From: Ascaphus truei
Lineage: Eukaryota > Chordata > Amphibia > Anura > Ascaphidae
Direction: 5' to 3'
Assembly: GCA_036426205.1 (NCBI GenBank)
Contig: CM071568.1
Location: 49,755,045 to 49,819,044 of the forward strand
Length of the DNA: 64,000 nt
Positions 11,138-22,739 of the stretch are shown here, in pieces (position 1 is the first letter of the stretch; each line of letters opens with the position of its first letter). The notes under the pieces were generated by a model. That model saw nothing but the letters and a program-made list of their open reading frames with translations, did no database searches and had not been told where the DNA came from. Made by a program: the position numbers and the translations under genes.

Positions 11138-11708
11138 GCATGCAGTGGTCACACCTATTCTCAAAAACACCCCAGACACGTAGTAACTACCGACCTGTCT
11201 CCTTCCTGCCTTTTGCCTACAAACTACTTGAACATCTCGTGCTCTACCGTATGATCAACTTTCTTCATTCCCATGCCCTCCTGGACCCTTTACAATCTGG
11301 GTTTCGTACAGCTCACTCAACAGAGACTGTGCTGACTAAAGTAGCCAATGATGTACTATACTGCTCGATCTCTCTGCTGCCTTTGATACTGTTGATCACC
11401 TTCTCCTCTTTCATATTCTAAACTCCCTTGGTATCTGCAAAAATGCTCTATCCTGGTTCTCATTATACCTCTCCCATCACACATTTTCCATCTCTGTTGC
11501 TAATATGTCTTCATCTTCAGTTGATTTGTGTGTTGGTGTAACTCAGAGCTCTGTTCTGGGACCTCTCCTTTTCTCTCTTTACAAACTATCACTTGGTGAA
11601 ATCAACTCCTTTGACCTTAGATATCATCTCTAAACAGATGATATGCAGATATATGTATCCCCCTTACCCTTACACCTGAAATCCAGTCCCAAGTCTCTGA
11701 TTAGCTAC
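11138..11708 (+). pseudogene. L2-clade LINE fragment, part 1 (RT palm)
   Basis: The translation shows [36 protein letters not shown] and then frameshifted remnants of the palm, including a CDAADT-like region before a reverse-oriented solo LTR at 11709. It matches the minus-strand L2 at 15.2-15.6 kb. The copy resumes at 12465. Confidence 0.8.
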
Positions 11709-12459
11709 TGTTACGCCGGTGCTGCCCGCAGACCAGACCCGTCCCCTGTGCTGAAGGGGGAGGTAGGAATACACGCACCTGCAGCAAAGGGAGCGTGTCC
11801 GAAGTGTGGTATTAAGCGTTGCCAGGCCAGATGTAAGTAACGTAGACAATACTTGCCGGTACCGGGTATAGGAGTAGAATAGTGATTGCCTTCCCGAGGT
11901 CAGGGAGAGATGAGGAAGGTTGAAGTCCAAGCCATGATCGTGGGATGCCAGAGTATACGTAGTCCAAGGAGAGCCGAAGTCGAGAGCCAAAGGGGGTAGT
12001 CGTACGAGCCGTGTCAAAACCTATAGTAACCGAGAATACACCAAACACTTCCATACAGTGACTATGTCGAGTAATGAGTGAGGGTTCAGAGATGCTAGAT
12101 ACGGCTGGGTTGACCAATCAGGGATGGAGGCGGGTCAGGAGGAGTGCAGGGAGCCTCTCTGGATAGGTGTGGCTGATACAACCCATGTGAGCACTGGTAG
12201 CACTCTGATTACACCCGTGCGGTGTACGGGGGCAGAGCCTCACAGCAGGAGTGGAAGTAGAAGGGTGGATGCTGGGCGTACGCTCTGTAAGCTGCGTGTG
12301 CACGTGACCAGCATTTGTGGAGGACACACGTGTGCACGCGGGACGGAGGAGCTGACGGCCCGTGGAGGAAGGTAACGGAGGTTGCGCTGCGCGCCCTGAG
12401 TCTCTCTGAAGGTAGTCTGTGTGTTGCGCGGACGGCGCTGAGAAATCAGATTCCTAACA
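11709..12459 (-). mobile_element. Solo LTR (Gypsy-type family B) inserted in L2
   Basis: On the minus strand it begins TGTTAGGAATC and ends GGCGTAACA, 751 bp, the same family as 1591-2359. The flanks are GCTAC (11704-11708) and GCTCC (12460-12464), a 5-bp TSD with one change. No interior is present. It splits an L2 LINE whose coding resumes on the other side. Confidence 0.88.
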
Positions 12460-12464
12460 GCTCC

Positions 12465-13460
12465 TAGCTATATCCTCGTGGATGGCATTTCAACGCCTTC
12501 AACTTAATATGGCTAAAACTGAGCTCTTCCTATTTCTCCCTAAATCTGTCCCAATAGCCCCTTTTTCGATCCCAGTAAATGGTTTTACCATCTATCCTGT
12601 TGCCAAAGCACATTGCCTAGGAGTGACATTTGATTCCTCCCTTTTCTTCTCCATTCACATTCATGGCATGGTTAAAACTTGTCGCTTCTTCCTCTGTAAT
12701 ATCGCTTTCCTCTGTCACGCTACTGCCTAAACTCTATATATGCCCTTATCCTGTCCTGTCTGGATTATTGTAAAATACTGTACTACTGATAGGCCTCCAA
12801 GTCTCACAATTTCTCCTTTACAATCTATCCAAATTTCTGCTGCTAGAATAATTTCTCTTTCTCCCCAAACAGTCTCTGCTTATCTCCTCCTCAAATTCCG
12901 CTCCTTGCTTCCCATAAATTTTTGGATCACCCACAAAGTTCTCCTCCTTACCTTCAAGGCTCTCCACTCATCTGCTCCTCCCTAAATATCAGTTTTGATC
13001 TCTCGCTATGCCCCTACTTGTCTCCTGCGTTTTACTCACAACCATTTCCTTTCCAACCCTTTGACCTCTACTGCTCTCTCTCGCCTTAAACCTTTTCCCC
13101 TCACTGCCTCTTACCTATGGAACTTCCTCACACTCAGTATACGCCAAGCACCTTGTCTCCCCACCTTTAAGACAAACCTTAAAACTCACCTCTTAAATGA
13201 GGCGCCCCAATAGCCTAGATTCATGGCTATTGTCACACACCCACAGTCACTCCTACCAATGCCGGCCGTCTACTACACTTATTCCCTCACCTGCTGTCTC
13301 TGTAAATTTCCCATCATACCACTTACATTGTAGACTCTCCAGGGCAGGGATTTCCTTTCTTATTGTCTTTTCTTATTTGTTGCACTTATTGTATTATAAT
13401 TCCCTGTACTTTACAAGAGAGATTCCCGCATCGGTAATATATTGCACCCGGTAAATTATT
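12465..13460 (+). pseudogene. L2-clade LINE fragment, part 2 (RT C-terminus and 3' UTR)
   Basis: The coding resumes with [30 protein letters not shown], then frameshifted matches ([64 protein letters not shown]) to about 13205. The 3' UTR word CAGGGCAGGGATTTCC in two parts follows. Stops and frameshifts are frequent. Confidence 0.8.
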
Positions 13461-13964
13461 ATTGCAATTTGAATGAATTCAATCATAAAAGAACCAGTAT
13501 TTTTTTTTTATAGAGTGTGATATTAATTCTGTTTTTACAGAGTTTGATGTATCTAGGCGTGTGTGTTTGTTCTAGGTATTAATATTAGAATGCCATCCAT
13601 AAAAGCTGTTACTAAAAAAAAAAGATTGCATTTAAGATGATACACCTCTATTACTATGGGGGTGAACAGAACAGCTCATCCATTGTACCCATTGCTATGA
13701 TTTCTGTCTGTGGCATAGCTTTCCCATGATGTGTTTTATAAACTATACTGCTGAATTTACTTTAAAGAATGAAGAATACACAATCAACAGGACTTAGAGC
13801 TGCAGTTCTCTCATTAGACTAAATATGCCTGTCAGTAACTATTATTTTCTCTTATGCTGTTAATCCAAGATCTTCTCTTTTTTTCTTTTAACTTTGTGTA
13901 ACACAGTTTCCCTACCATACCCCCCCCCCCCCTCTCTGGAAGATGTCATACTGGTTACTGCTGT
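13461..13964. other. No recognised feature
   Basis: Spacer between two L2 copies in opposite orientations. It has poly(A)/(T) runs (13500, 13612) and a C12 run at 13921. No gene was seen. Confidence 0.5.
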
Positions 13965-14255
13965 TTGTATTGTATTGTATGTCTTTATTTATATAGCGCC
14001 ATTAATGTACATAGCGCTTCACAGTAGTAATACATGTGGTAATCAAATAAATAACAGATTATATAAATAACAGTTCATGGGAATAAGTGCTTTAGACATA
14101 AAAGTAACATTAAGGAAGAGGAGTCCCTGCCCTGAGGAGCTTACAGTCTAATTGGTAGGTAGGGAGAACGTACAGAGACAGTAGGAGGGAGTTCTGGTAA
14201 GTGCGTCTTCAGGGGGCCAAGCTTTATGTATCATGTGTTCAGAATATCCACCGTG

Positions 14256-16084
14256 CTATTCATATGCTTCTTTAAGCAAGTGTGTCTTAAGGTGGGTCTT
14301 AAAGGTGGATATAGAGGGTGCTAGTCGGTTTCTGAGGGGAAGGGCATTCCAGAGGTGTGGGGCAGTCAGTGAAAAAGGTTTAAGGCGGGAGAGGGCTTTA
14401 GATACAAAGGGGGTAGAAAGAAGACATCCTTGAGAAGAACGCAAGAGTCTGGATGGTGCATAATGAGAAATTAGGGCTGAGATGTAAGGAGGGGCAGATG
14501 AGTGTAAAGCTCTAAAAGTGAGGAGAAGAATGGAGTGTGAGATGTGGGATTTGATCAGAAGCCAGGAGAGGGATTTCATGAGGGGAGATGCTGAGACAGA
14601 TCTAGGAAAGAGTAGCGTGATTCTGGCAGCAGCGTTTAGGATAGATTGTAGGGGAGACAGGTGAGAGGCAGGAAGGCCGGACAGCAGGAGGTTACAGTAA
14701 TCAAGACGGGAGAGATTGGGGGCCTGAGTCAGAGTTTTAGCAGTCGAGCAACAGAGGAAAGGGTGTATCTTTGTTATATTGCCGAGGAAAAAGCGACAGG
14801 TTTTAGATATGTTTTGAATGTGAGGGGCGAATGTGAGAGAGGAGTCGAGTGTGACCCCTAGGCAGCGTGTTTGAGCTACTGGGTGAATGATCGTAGTTCC
14901 AACAGGGATGTGGAAGGAGGTAGTAGGGTCAGGTTTGGGAGGAAGTATGAGGAGCTCTGTTTTAGCCATGTTGAGTTTAAGGCTGCGGAGGGCCATCCAG
15001 GATGATATAGCAGAGAGACATTCAGAAACTTTGGTTTGTACAGCAGGTGTAAGGTCGGGTGTTGAAAAGTATATTTGTGTGTCGTCAGCATAGAGGTGAT
15101 TTTTAAACCCAAAAGATGTTATTAGGTCACCTAGAGAGAGTGTGTACAGAGAAAAGAGAAGGGGTCCCAGGACAGAGCCCTGGGGTACCCCCACAGAGAG
15201 ATCAATAGAGGAGGAGGAGGTGTTAGCAGAAGAGACACTGAAAGTACGATGGGAGAGGTAGGATGAGATCCAGGATAGAGCTTTGTTCCGAATACCAAGA
15301 GTATGGAGAATGTGAAGGAGAAAAGGGTGGTCCACGGTGTCAAATGCTGCAGAGAGGTCGAGTAATATGAGCAGAGTGTAATGACCTCTGTCTTTGGCAG
15401 CATGGAGGTCATCAGTTATTTTAGTGAGGGCTGTTTCCGTGGAGTGAGCAGTGCGGAAGCCAGATTGTAGAAGGTCTACGAGAGAATAGGTGTTGAGAAA
15501 ATGAGCAAGCAAGAGAATACAAGACGTTCAAGGAGTTTAGAGGCAAAAGGCAGGAGGGAGACAGGTCGATAGTTAGAAAAACAGGTAGGGTCAAGCGTGC
15601 TGTTTTTGAGTAATGGTATGACTGTTGCATGTTTGAAGGAGGGTGGAAAGGTTCCAGAGCAGAGGGAGGAGTTAAAAATGTGTGTGAGCATAGGGATTAT
15701 AGTAGGAGCAAGAGGTTTTAGGAGATGGGAGGGAATGGGGTCAAGAGGGCAAGTGGTAGAGGGAGAAGAGGCGATCAACAGCGACACATCCTCCTCTGAG
15801 ACAGTGGAAAAAGAGTCAAGGAAGGCAGGAGGAGAGTTAGGAAGAGGTGTAGGATGGGAAGAAGAAACAGAGGGGATGTTCTGACGTATGGATTCCACCT
15901 TTTCCTTAAAGTAGTCAGCAAAGTCCTGAGCGGAGATGGAGGAAGGAGAGGCAGCAGAGGGTGGTTTGAGTAGAGTATCAAAGACAGAGAACAGTCGGCA
16001 TGGGTTAGACTTGTGCATGTTGATTAGTGAGGAAAAGTAGGCTTGTTTAGCTTGCGAGAGGGCAGAATTGAAACAGGATAGCAT
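14256..16084 (-). pseudogene. L2 ORF2, reverse transcriptase
   Basis: Two frames overlap near 15476-15512 because of a frameshift. Landmarks in order: [61 protein letters not shown], catalytic [39 protein letters not shown], and the C-terminal [15 protein letters not shown] before a stop at 14256-14258. The carboxy half is a long clean frame of about 418 codons, so this copy is younger than the other two L2 fragments. Confidence 0.88.
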
Positions 16085-16430
16085 AAATTTGTAGTGAAGG
16101 AAGTCTGCGAGAGTTCCTCCAGAGGCGTTCAGAGGAACGAGTGGAAGAACGCAGCATGCGCGTGTGGGAATTTAGCCAGGGCATAGGGTTAGAAGGGCGA
16201 GGGCGGCAGAGAGAAAGCGGGCATCTAGATCAAGAGAGGAGGACAAGGTAGAGTTGTAGTTCCTGACCAAGTTGTCAGGGTCTGTCGCAGAGCTGAGAGA
16301 GGAGAGGGAGGAGCGTAAAGTGGACTCAAAGTCAGGTAAGTGAATAGAGCGCAGGTTTCTGCAGAACCGGGGGGTAGATGGAGGTGGAGAAGGGGAGAAG
16401 CGAGATAGAGAGAATGAGATGAGGTGATGG

Positions 16431-17502
16431 TCAGAGAGGAAAAGGGGAAATGGAGAAATCAGAGAAAGAGAAGTTTTTAGTGAAAACCAGGTCTAAGTAG
16501 TGGCCATCCTTGTGGGTGCTGGCTGCAGTCCACTGTTGAAGGCCAAAAGAAGAGGTTAGAGAAAGAAAGCGGGAAGCCCAAGGGAGAGAGGGGTCATCAA
16601 TGTGGCAATTGAAGTCCCCAAGGAGAAGAACAGGGGAGTCTGCGGAGAGAAAGAAAGAGAGCCAGGATTCAAAGTGAGAGAGAAAGGCAGAAGGGGGATG
16701 AGTGGAGGTAGGTGGGTGATAGATGACCGCCACATGGACAGGGAGAGGAGAGAATATCTGGACAGTTGTGAGCCTCAAAGGAGGGAAAAGCAAGAGATGT
16801 AGGAATAGGAAGGGTTCAGTAACGGCAGAGAGAGGAGAGCAAGAGCCCCACACCTCCACCCCTGCCATCAGTGCGCGGAGTGTAGGAAAAAGAAAGGCCA
16901 CCATACGAGAGGGCAGCTTCCAGAATAGAGTCAGACTGAGTGAGCCAGGTCTCAGTTATAGCAAATAGGAGCAGAGAGTGATAGAGAAAAAAGTCATGTA
17001 CAGAGAGGCACTTGTTAGAAAGGGAGCGAGCATTCCAAAGGGCACAGGAGAAAGGGAGAGAGGAGGGAGGGTGGCAGGGGATGGGTATGAGGTTGGAGGG
17101 GTTGACACCAGAAGGAGTAGTAGTTGCAATTGGCAGGCGAGGACGAGCGTATGAAGGAATAGGGCAAGGACCAGGATTGGGAGAGATATCCCCAGAAGCA
17201 AGGAGGAGAAGCATGGATAGAAAGAGGATGTGTGAGGATGATTTGTAGGGGTGTTTTTTAGTGCAGGGGATATAGCTGTGTAGTGTCAGAGGACATAGGT
17301 AAGAAAGGAGTTCATGTGAACAGAGAAGTGGTGAAGGAAGGAGAGATGGAGATATATGAATAGAGTTAGAGACATACTGAGGCTGGTTAAAAGAAGTGCA
17401 TAATTTGAGAAGAAGTGAAGTCACAGCAAACATAAATGGTAAAGGCAGCATCACAGCAGTAATGATGCAGTCTGGTATAGATGATATCCTCCTTTCCAGC
17501 AT
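16431..17502 (-). pseudogene. L2 ORF2, amino end: 2A-like motif and APE endonuclease
   Basis: In reading order: a hydrophobic leader, LLLLASGDISPNPGP, a proline-rich linker, and then endonuclease words ALWNARSLSNK, ITETWLTQSD and GRGGGVGLLL. After a frameshift near 16820-16900 come LLGDFNCHID (catalytic Asp/Asn/His region) and DLVFT. 2A peptides cause ribosome skipping before the last proline, and related motifs are documented in some APE-type LINEs. Here the usual Glu of DxExNPGP is Ser, so activity is doubtful. Confidence 0.8.
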
Positions 17503-17568
17503 AGTTCAAATGCAGGAATCAGGGCCAGATGGGGGTGTCCACTTCTTCACTTCTTTTGAACTTCCTTT

Positions 17569-17818
17569 TAAACTTCAGTTGTTCAGTAGTCCAGCCACTT
17601 AAACTTCAGTTGTTCAGTAGTCCAGCCACTTAAACTTCAGTTGTTAAGTAGTCCAGCCACTTAAACTTCAGTTGTTCAGTAGTCCAGCCACTTAAACTTC
17701 AGTTGTTCAGTAGTCCAGCCACTTAAACTTCAGTTGTTCAGTAGTCCAGCCACTTAAACTTCAGTTGTTCAGTAGTCCAGCCACTTAAACTTCAATTGTT
17801 CAGTAGTCCAGCCACTTA
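17569..17818. repeat. 31-bp tandem repeat, about 8 units
   Basis: The unit TAAACTTCAGTTGTTCAGT plus AGTCCAGCCACT (31 bp) repeats eight times with only a few substitutions. One further unit stands alone at 18240-18272, followed by the same flank (GCCACTTATAATGGGCC, then TTGGACATGGGCTGCAGG). The array lies just upstream of the L2 amino end, so it could be 5' UTR monomers, or it could belong to the LTR-like block to the right. Confidence 0.9.
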
Positions 17819-18000
17819 TAATGGGCCTATTGGACATGGGCTGCAGGCAGACTATCTGTTCTATCTGGAGTTATATGGGCCTAAAAACTCACCTGACAGT
17901 TTGGTTCTGTCTGCTTAATTAGCACATCTGAGGCACATTCAAACAGATGGTTTTCTACACAGGGTGTTCCCTGCCTAGGTGGCAACACTTCATTCAATTA

Positions 18001-18217
18001 AGAGTTGAAGCAGACAGAATTCAGATATGGGATATTACCTAAGATTGTTTCAGTTGCATATACTAACATACTGTACACACAGCAAAGAGTTAAAGCAGAC
18101 AGGATTCAGATATGGGATATTACCTAAGATTGTTTTAGTTGCATATACTAACATACACACAGCAAAGAGTTGAAGCAGACAGGATTCAGATATGGGATAT
18201 TACCTGAGAGATGATTT
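18001..18217. repeat. Tandem repeat of 80-85 bp, about 2.6 units
   Basis: Units start at 18001, 18086 and 18166, each with AGAGTTGAAGCAGACAG, ATTCAGATATGGGATATTAC and ACTAACATAC words. The first has a 5-bp extra CTGTA. The third is cut short at about 18210. Confidence 0.85.
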
Positions 18218-19000
18218 TGTTAGGGTAAGGGGTCCTTCCTTTTAAACTTCAGTTGTTCAGTAGTACAGCCACTTATAATGGGCCACTTGGACATGGGCTG
18301 CAGGTGGTGCGGTCATACCTGTAAGGGTCCAGGAGAGTTGAGTGGTCCACGATGGTGTGGGGAACAGGACAGGCTTTTGGTGATCTTTAGTCTTCACTCA
18401 TGGGTGTCAGCGCCTCCAGCTCCAGTGGACTCCAGGATTCTCGGAGACAGTCCCCACCAGAACAGACTTCTTTCACACCCCTGCCCAATAGACTGTAGAC
18501 TCAGGCAGGCGTATATAAAACAAAGGGCTTTATTTGAGCAGTCACTGCAGAAGGTATACAGCAGATGCAGATGGATGTCTGAGGGTCCCAGGTCTCTGGA
18601 TGGTGCTGGGCTCTCTGGTAGTCTTGAGGCCTCTGATCTCTCTTTTACCGGCCAGCCCAGGAGGGACTGACTGGCATGTCTCACTCCCTGCCGGGAGGAG
18701 CAGCACACACCTCCTATCCCTAGGAGGGGCGGAAGAGAACGCTCCTTTGCTTCCTCACCCCAGGAGCATGGGAACTGGAATCCTATAATTTGGCATTTCC
18801 TCTCTGAGACTCCAGAAGGGGAGGGCACAAGGTCTGTACCATGATTGGCTGTACACAGAACCTGAGTCACCACCACTTCTGTCACTCAGAGAGTCAGCAT
18901 GAAGGGGGGTCAATGCCCCTAGGATAGCCTGCCATAGTCTGTAGCTATCAGGACTTACATGACAGGAGGCAGAGAGGCAGTCTGGGCCAGCCATGCTACA
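18218..19000 (-). mobile_element. LTR-like block (family X), minus strand, boundaries approximate
   Basis: The right end reads CCATGCTACA, the complement of TGTAGCATGG, the start of family X LTRs (compare TGTAGCCATG at 25663). The interior shares TGGTGTGGGGAACAGGACAGG, CAGCGCCTCCA and a TATATAAAACAAAGGGCTTTATTT segment with the 20528 and 63608 copies. The left end (TGTTAGGG at 18218) is a guess. It would include one 31-bp unit also found in the array at 17569. Confidence 0.55.
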
Positions 19001-19549
19001 TTTGTTATATGTGTAATTGTGGCACTATTATTATTAGTTATTTAAAATTACAAGCACTCTTCCCTGTATATTTTTTAAAGTATGCACATGCTGTTATTTT
19101 GATGTCATGTCGTTGCTACATGTCTCACATTGAAGGGTGCTTAGTAAGGAGCGCTTGAGTAGGAGGTCACTCGGAACATTACAGCAGGGAACTTTTTTAA
19201 TGCATTTTTATGTTGTATGTCCTAGAATGAATTGCAGCTGTCACCATCAACCTACTGCTCCCCTGCAGAAGCTCACAGGGAGGAGACCAGCTGCTCAGCT
19301 GTTGGAATCAGGGAGCATGTGATTTCTGGTTGTTGTGCTGCAGCATTGCTTTATAGGGAGCAACTTTTACTGGCTCAATAGTTATTGTCAGTTTTAGGCA
19401 CTGCCAATCAGTGCAGAGTCAGAGAAAGTCAGACCTTATAAGTCAATGTGGCAGTACTACTTTCCCCTCCGGCTCTTAAAGGGGCCCAAGTTTTGCCTAG
19501 CAAGGAGGGCTTGATAATTTGTTTTTTTATTGGGCACTGCCCAACAAGG
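19001..19549. other. No recognised feature
   Basis: Unique-looking non-coding DNA between an LTR-like block and a hAT MITE. I saw no coding or repeat signature. Confidence 0.45.
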
Positions 19550-19557
19550 TCCTAAGC

Positions 19558-19738
19558 CAGAGGTGCTCAAATTTAGTCCTCAAGGTCAACCAACAACATT
19601 TAAGATTTCTCTAATTACTACATACTATCCAATTAACCTAGCATCAATTACCGCTAAGAAAAGTTGTTTAGGTTTGTGTTGCCTTTAAAACCTGGCCTGC
19701 TGTTGTTAGCCCTTGAGGACTGAACTTGAACACCCCTG
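19558..19738. mobile_element. hAT-type MITE, 181 bp
   Basis: The terminal inverted repeats are CAGAGGTGCTCAAATTTAGT on the left and the complement of CAGGGGTGTTCAAGTTCAGT on the right, continuing as CCTCAAGG. The 8-bp flanks are TCCTAAGC (19550-19557) and CCCTAAGC (19739-19746), 7 of 8 identical. It is too short for a transposase. CAGRGGTG ends plus an 8-bp TSD place it in hAT. Confidence 0.88.
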
Positions 19739-19746
19739 CCCTAAGC

Positions 19747-20527
19747 TGTCCATACCACTCTTTACTTTATACATACAACTGATGGTGTGGGTTCCCCCTC
19801 CCCTCCCCCCCCTCCCCCAGAATGTTGTGACTGTTTTTGTCTCTGACTGAATAAACAATTGAACTAAGATACCGCTGAAGTGGTTAACCCCTTGTATGCA
19901 GTCATCTTTTTGAATGCTTACTAGGTGGTCGTGGGACAGGATGACCATGACGGATTTGCACAGGGAACTGGAAGGACACCATGAGTGGATGAGTTTAGAT
20001 ATCCTGTGAGTGTGCTTAGATAATCCTTACTGTATCTACATACAGAATTAGCAGACTTACTGTAATTGTTCTCTCTCTCTCGTGATATGTTCTTGTTCTA
20101 CTTCAGTATTCTGCAGCAACATTACCATTATCCCGTGTGATCATTTTGGGTATACCAGGTAATGTTGACTTACCTGGGGAAATAATACCACACGCTACAT
20201 CTGTATGCACAAAAATAAAGACATAAATAATTCTTGTACATCTTTTTGTTTTTATATTTATGTTTGTGTAGGTTTAAACATTAAAAAGAATAGCGGGGGG
20301 GAATCAGTAATAGGAAATACATGCATTCTCATCATTACATATACTAGAGTCCCATTGTCACCATTAATACCACTGATAAAACTATCCCAGGCAAGTTCAA
20401 TTAACTAAACAAACTGTCACAAAAGAAAAAGATGCGCTTGATGAGCTATGTTTTAGTAATGTTTGCAATGGACAAACACTATGTTGGAGCATAATCCTTT
20501 TGCTGCCGGAGGGTCCTACAATGATTA
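19747..20527. other. No recognised feature
   Basis: Non-coding DNA with a C-rich stretch at 19794-19820. No repeat boundaries or genes were recognised. Confidence 0.4.
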
Positions 20528-21128
20528 TGTAACCGGCTTTCCCCCAGCTTCTGGGAGATCTGCCTATTACAGGGTGTGTAGTGCTGGTTACATGCTGGTT
20601 CACAGGATGCTGAGCTTTCCGCCGGTGGTATGGGGAAGACAGGACAGGTTTTTGGGGAGATGGCTAGCCCTACTCTCGGTGGTGCAGCGCCTCCATCTTT
20701 TGCAGGCTCCAGGGATGCTGGAGGCAATTTCTGCAGGAGAACTCTCTGCGTAACCCTCCCCCCCCCACCTCTATCTTGATCTCTTCCCTCACCCCCTGAT
20801 GGGATGAGGGGTATAGTCCCCACTCCCCTAAGGGAGGGGATAGAAGGTGGTCATAGCCCTGCATACATACTTCCTGGGACAGTCACTCTCAGGGGAGAGA
20901 CCATTGACTAAATTTGCATGCGCAGCCCCTTAAGTACCATGGGGGAGGGTCTCAGGTCTGAGCCACTGATTGGGCAGAACACAGACCCTAGGTCCACCTC
21001 TCCCTGTCACTCAAGGGAGCTGCTTACTGCAGGGGAAAACCCAGATTGGGCCTAACACTGCCTGCACTGATACCAGGCCTCAAGTGTTAGGGATGGTAGA
21101 TTAGCAACCGGAACCGGATATGGCCACA
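20528..21128 (-). mobile_element. LTR of family X, minus strand
   Basis: Read on the minus strand it starts TGTGGCCATATCCGG and ends GCCGGTTACA, 601 bp. Its first 100 bases align with the start of the LTR at 25663 (shared CTAACAC, CAGTGCAGGCA and GGGTTTTCCCC). No clear TSD was found next to it, and the sequence to its right is the likely interior, so it may be the 3' LTR of a longer element. Confidence 0.7.
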
Positions 21129-21945
21129 CTGATGGAGAATCCAACGTCCCCGCTTGGAACCTAAATTTGGTGTACCATCCTTCAGCTTAGAACCACCTGG
21201 AACAAATGCATAATAATTGATAGCATTCTCAACACTGAGGCATTGTAGATAACTCCCATACATGGAGAATCTTAACCCCCCACAATAATAATGCTTAGAG
21301 TCAGGCTTCTTAACTAGCCATTGTGGTCAGGAACCGTAATCGAGTACACACTTTTAGGACCCTAAACTCCACACTTTCGTAAGATAGCATACTCTCTCTT
21401 CAGTGTAGTACCGAGAATAACTGCATTTGGAGGACAGATACTCTATCACAGCAACCCTCAGCCAGTCCTCCTTATTGGCCTCTATCTCCCGCATGATGGG
21501 CTCAGGGACATAGGGGTAGTCATAGCCGTGGGACTGCCGGTACCTCTGGACTATAGCTCGATCAGCCTGGCTGAGCTTTGTGAGCTGACGGCCGCAAGAT
21601 TGGCTCGATAATACTCAGAACAGTGGTTCATTTGAGGGGGTCTCCTGATAGAGAATGGTTAAGCCTCTGGGTTTTACAATACCTAACTTAATCTCCCTAT
21701 CTCTCTTCCTAATGACTTCGGCGGGGTCTCTTCTATAGAGAACTCCCCTTCCTCTCACCTAATTGCCCCCTGAGAATCTAACTCCTGCTCATCCAACAAA
21801 CTGTTCATATCCTGTAATGTACACAATTCCCTAAAAGATTCCAATTTGCATTCATCTACTATATCAACATCTACTGAATCATCAATTATTACTATAGCAT
21901 AGCCTCACGGCCGCTACTTCTTTTTCCTGGGCCCTTCCAGTGTCA
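21129..21945 (-). pseudogene. Unrecognised degenerate coding-like stretch, probable interior of family X element
   Basis: On the minus strand one frame between about 21590 and 21129 reads as protein-like sequence (QLTKLSQADRAIVQRYRQ and then YDYPYVPEPIMREIEANKED, then VAVIEYL) with a stop or two later (GS then stop). An upstream part (about 21840-21720) reads LESFRELCTLQDMNSLLDEQ. I do not recognise the family. No RT, integrase or protease motif is visible, so it is not an obvious pol. It could be a gag-like or captured gene inside an LTR element. Confidence 0.35.
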
Positions 21946-21949
21946 GTCC

Positions 21950-22681
21950 TGTTAGGAGCAGGCAGTGGAGGGGTTAATTCCTTCTTTAGGTTCTGTATGT
22001 GTATTACAGACTTGGATACAATTCAGGTATACAAGGACAGACCTAGCAACCACCAGAGAGTGTCAGCCTGAGAGAAGGATACTGATTGGTTCATCCAAAA
22101 GTAGTGATCACCAATCAGTATTCAACCTGTTCTGATATGGGTTCCAACCCCCAATCTCAGGTTATAAATTCTGACACTCTCCTAAATTAGTGAGTTCAGT
22201 TATGTCTGGAGTGTGATCCTGGTCTTTCCCCTCCACTTGTGGAGTGAGGAGCCTCTTCCTCCATCGCACCAGGGGTGTCAGGCCTGAAAGGGGCCAAATG
22301 CCTGAGTCAGGGCTCTGACCAGCATGGGAGAAAAGAGAGAAAAGGGATACTTCTGTGCTTGCTGTACTATTGTCATCTGCCTGCAATAAAGCCAGTTGTA
22401 TCAGAAACAGTGTGATTACTGTCTGCTGCCTGCTGCTGTTAAGAAGAACAAAGTGTCAGCATGGCTCATCCCCTGCCCCTGCAGAGAATCTGTGCTGACT
22501 GGAGGCGCTGCACCACTCAGGAATAAAAGGTAACCTGCACCCCTGTTCTGGCTCTCCTCACACCATCGCGGAGCACTCAGCCCTCCTGTTCACCAACAGG
22601 TCACAGCACAATACACCTAGAAGTAGCTGGAGAAAGCATACCCACCCCAATCTCACTTAGGGTGGGGGTAAAATGGCTACA
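21950..22681 (+). mobile_element. LTR-like element related to family X, plus strand
   Basis: It starts TGTTAGGAGC, has TATAAAT near 22165 and AATAAA near 22385, contains GGAGGCGCTGCACCACTCAG and CACTCAGCCCTCCTGT (compare CACTCAGCATATCCTGT at 26281), and ends ATGGCTACA. It has the order U3, TATA, poly(A), U5 of an LTR. No TSD was seen, so the ends are provisional. Confidence 0.55.
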
Positions 22682-22739
22682 ATACATTCTGTGATACCTG
22701 ATCATTTGATGTAGAGAGTTTGTGTGCCGAATATTTTTT

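Larger units (their letters stand above)
13965..17505 (-). mobile_element. Nearly full-length L2-clade LINE with endonuclease and RT, frameshifted
   Basis: The 3' end on the left is the L2 tail TATTGTATTGTATGTC/ATAGCGCC followed by the usual 3' UTR. Reading leftward from 17502 there is a hydrophobic amino end with the 2A-like motif GDISPNPGP (17168-17196), then an APE endonuclease and a reverse transcriptase. At least three frameshifts break the frame (near 16850, 16430-16085 and 15500). The 5' boundary lies near a 31-bp tandem array. L2 elements move by target-primed reverse transcription. Confidence 0.88.
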
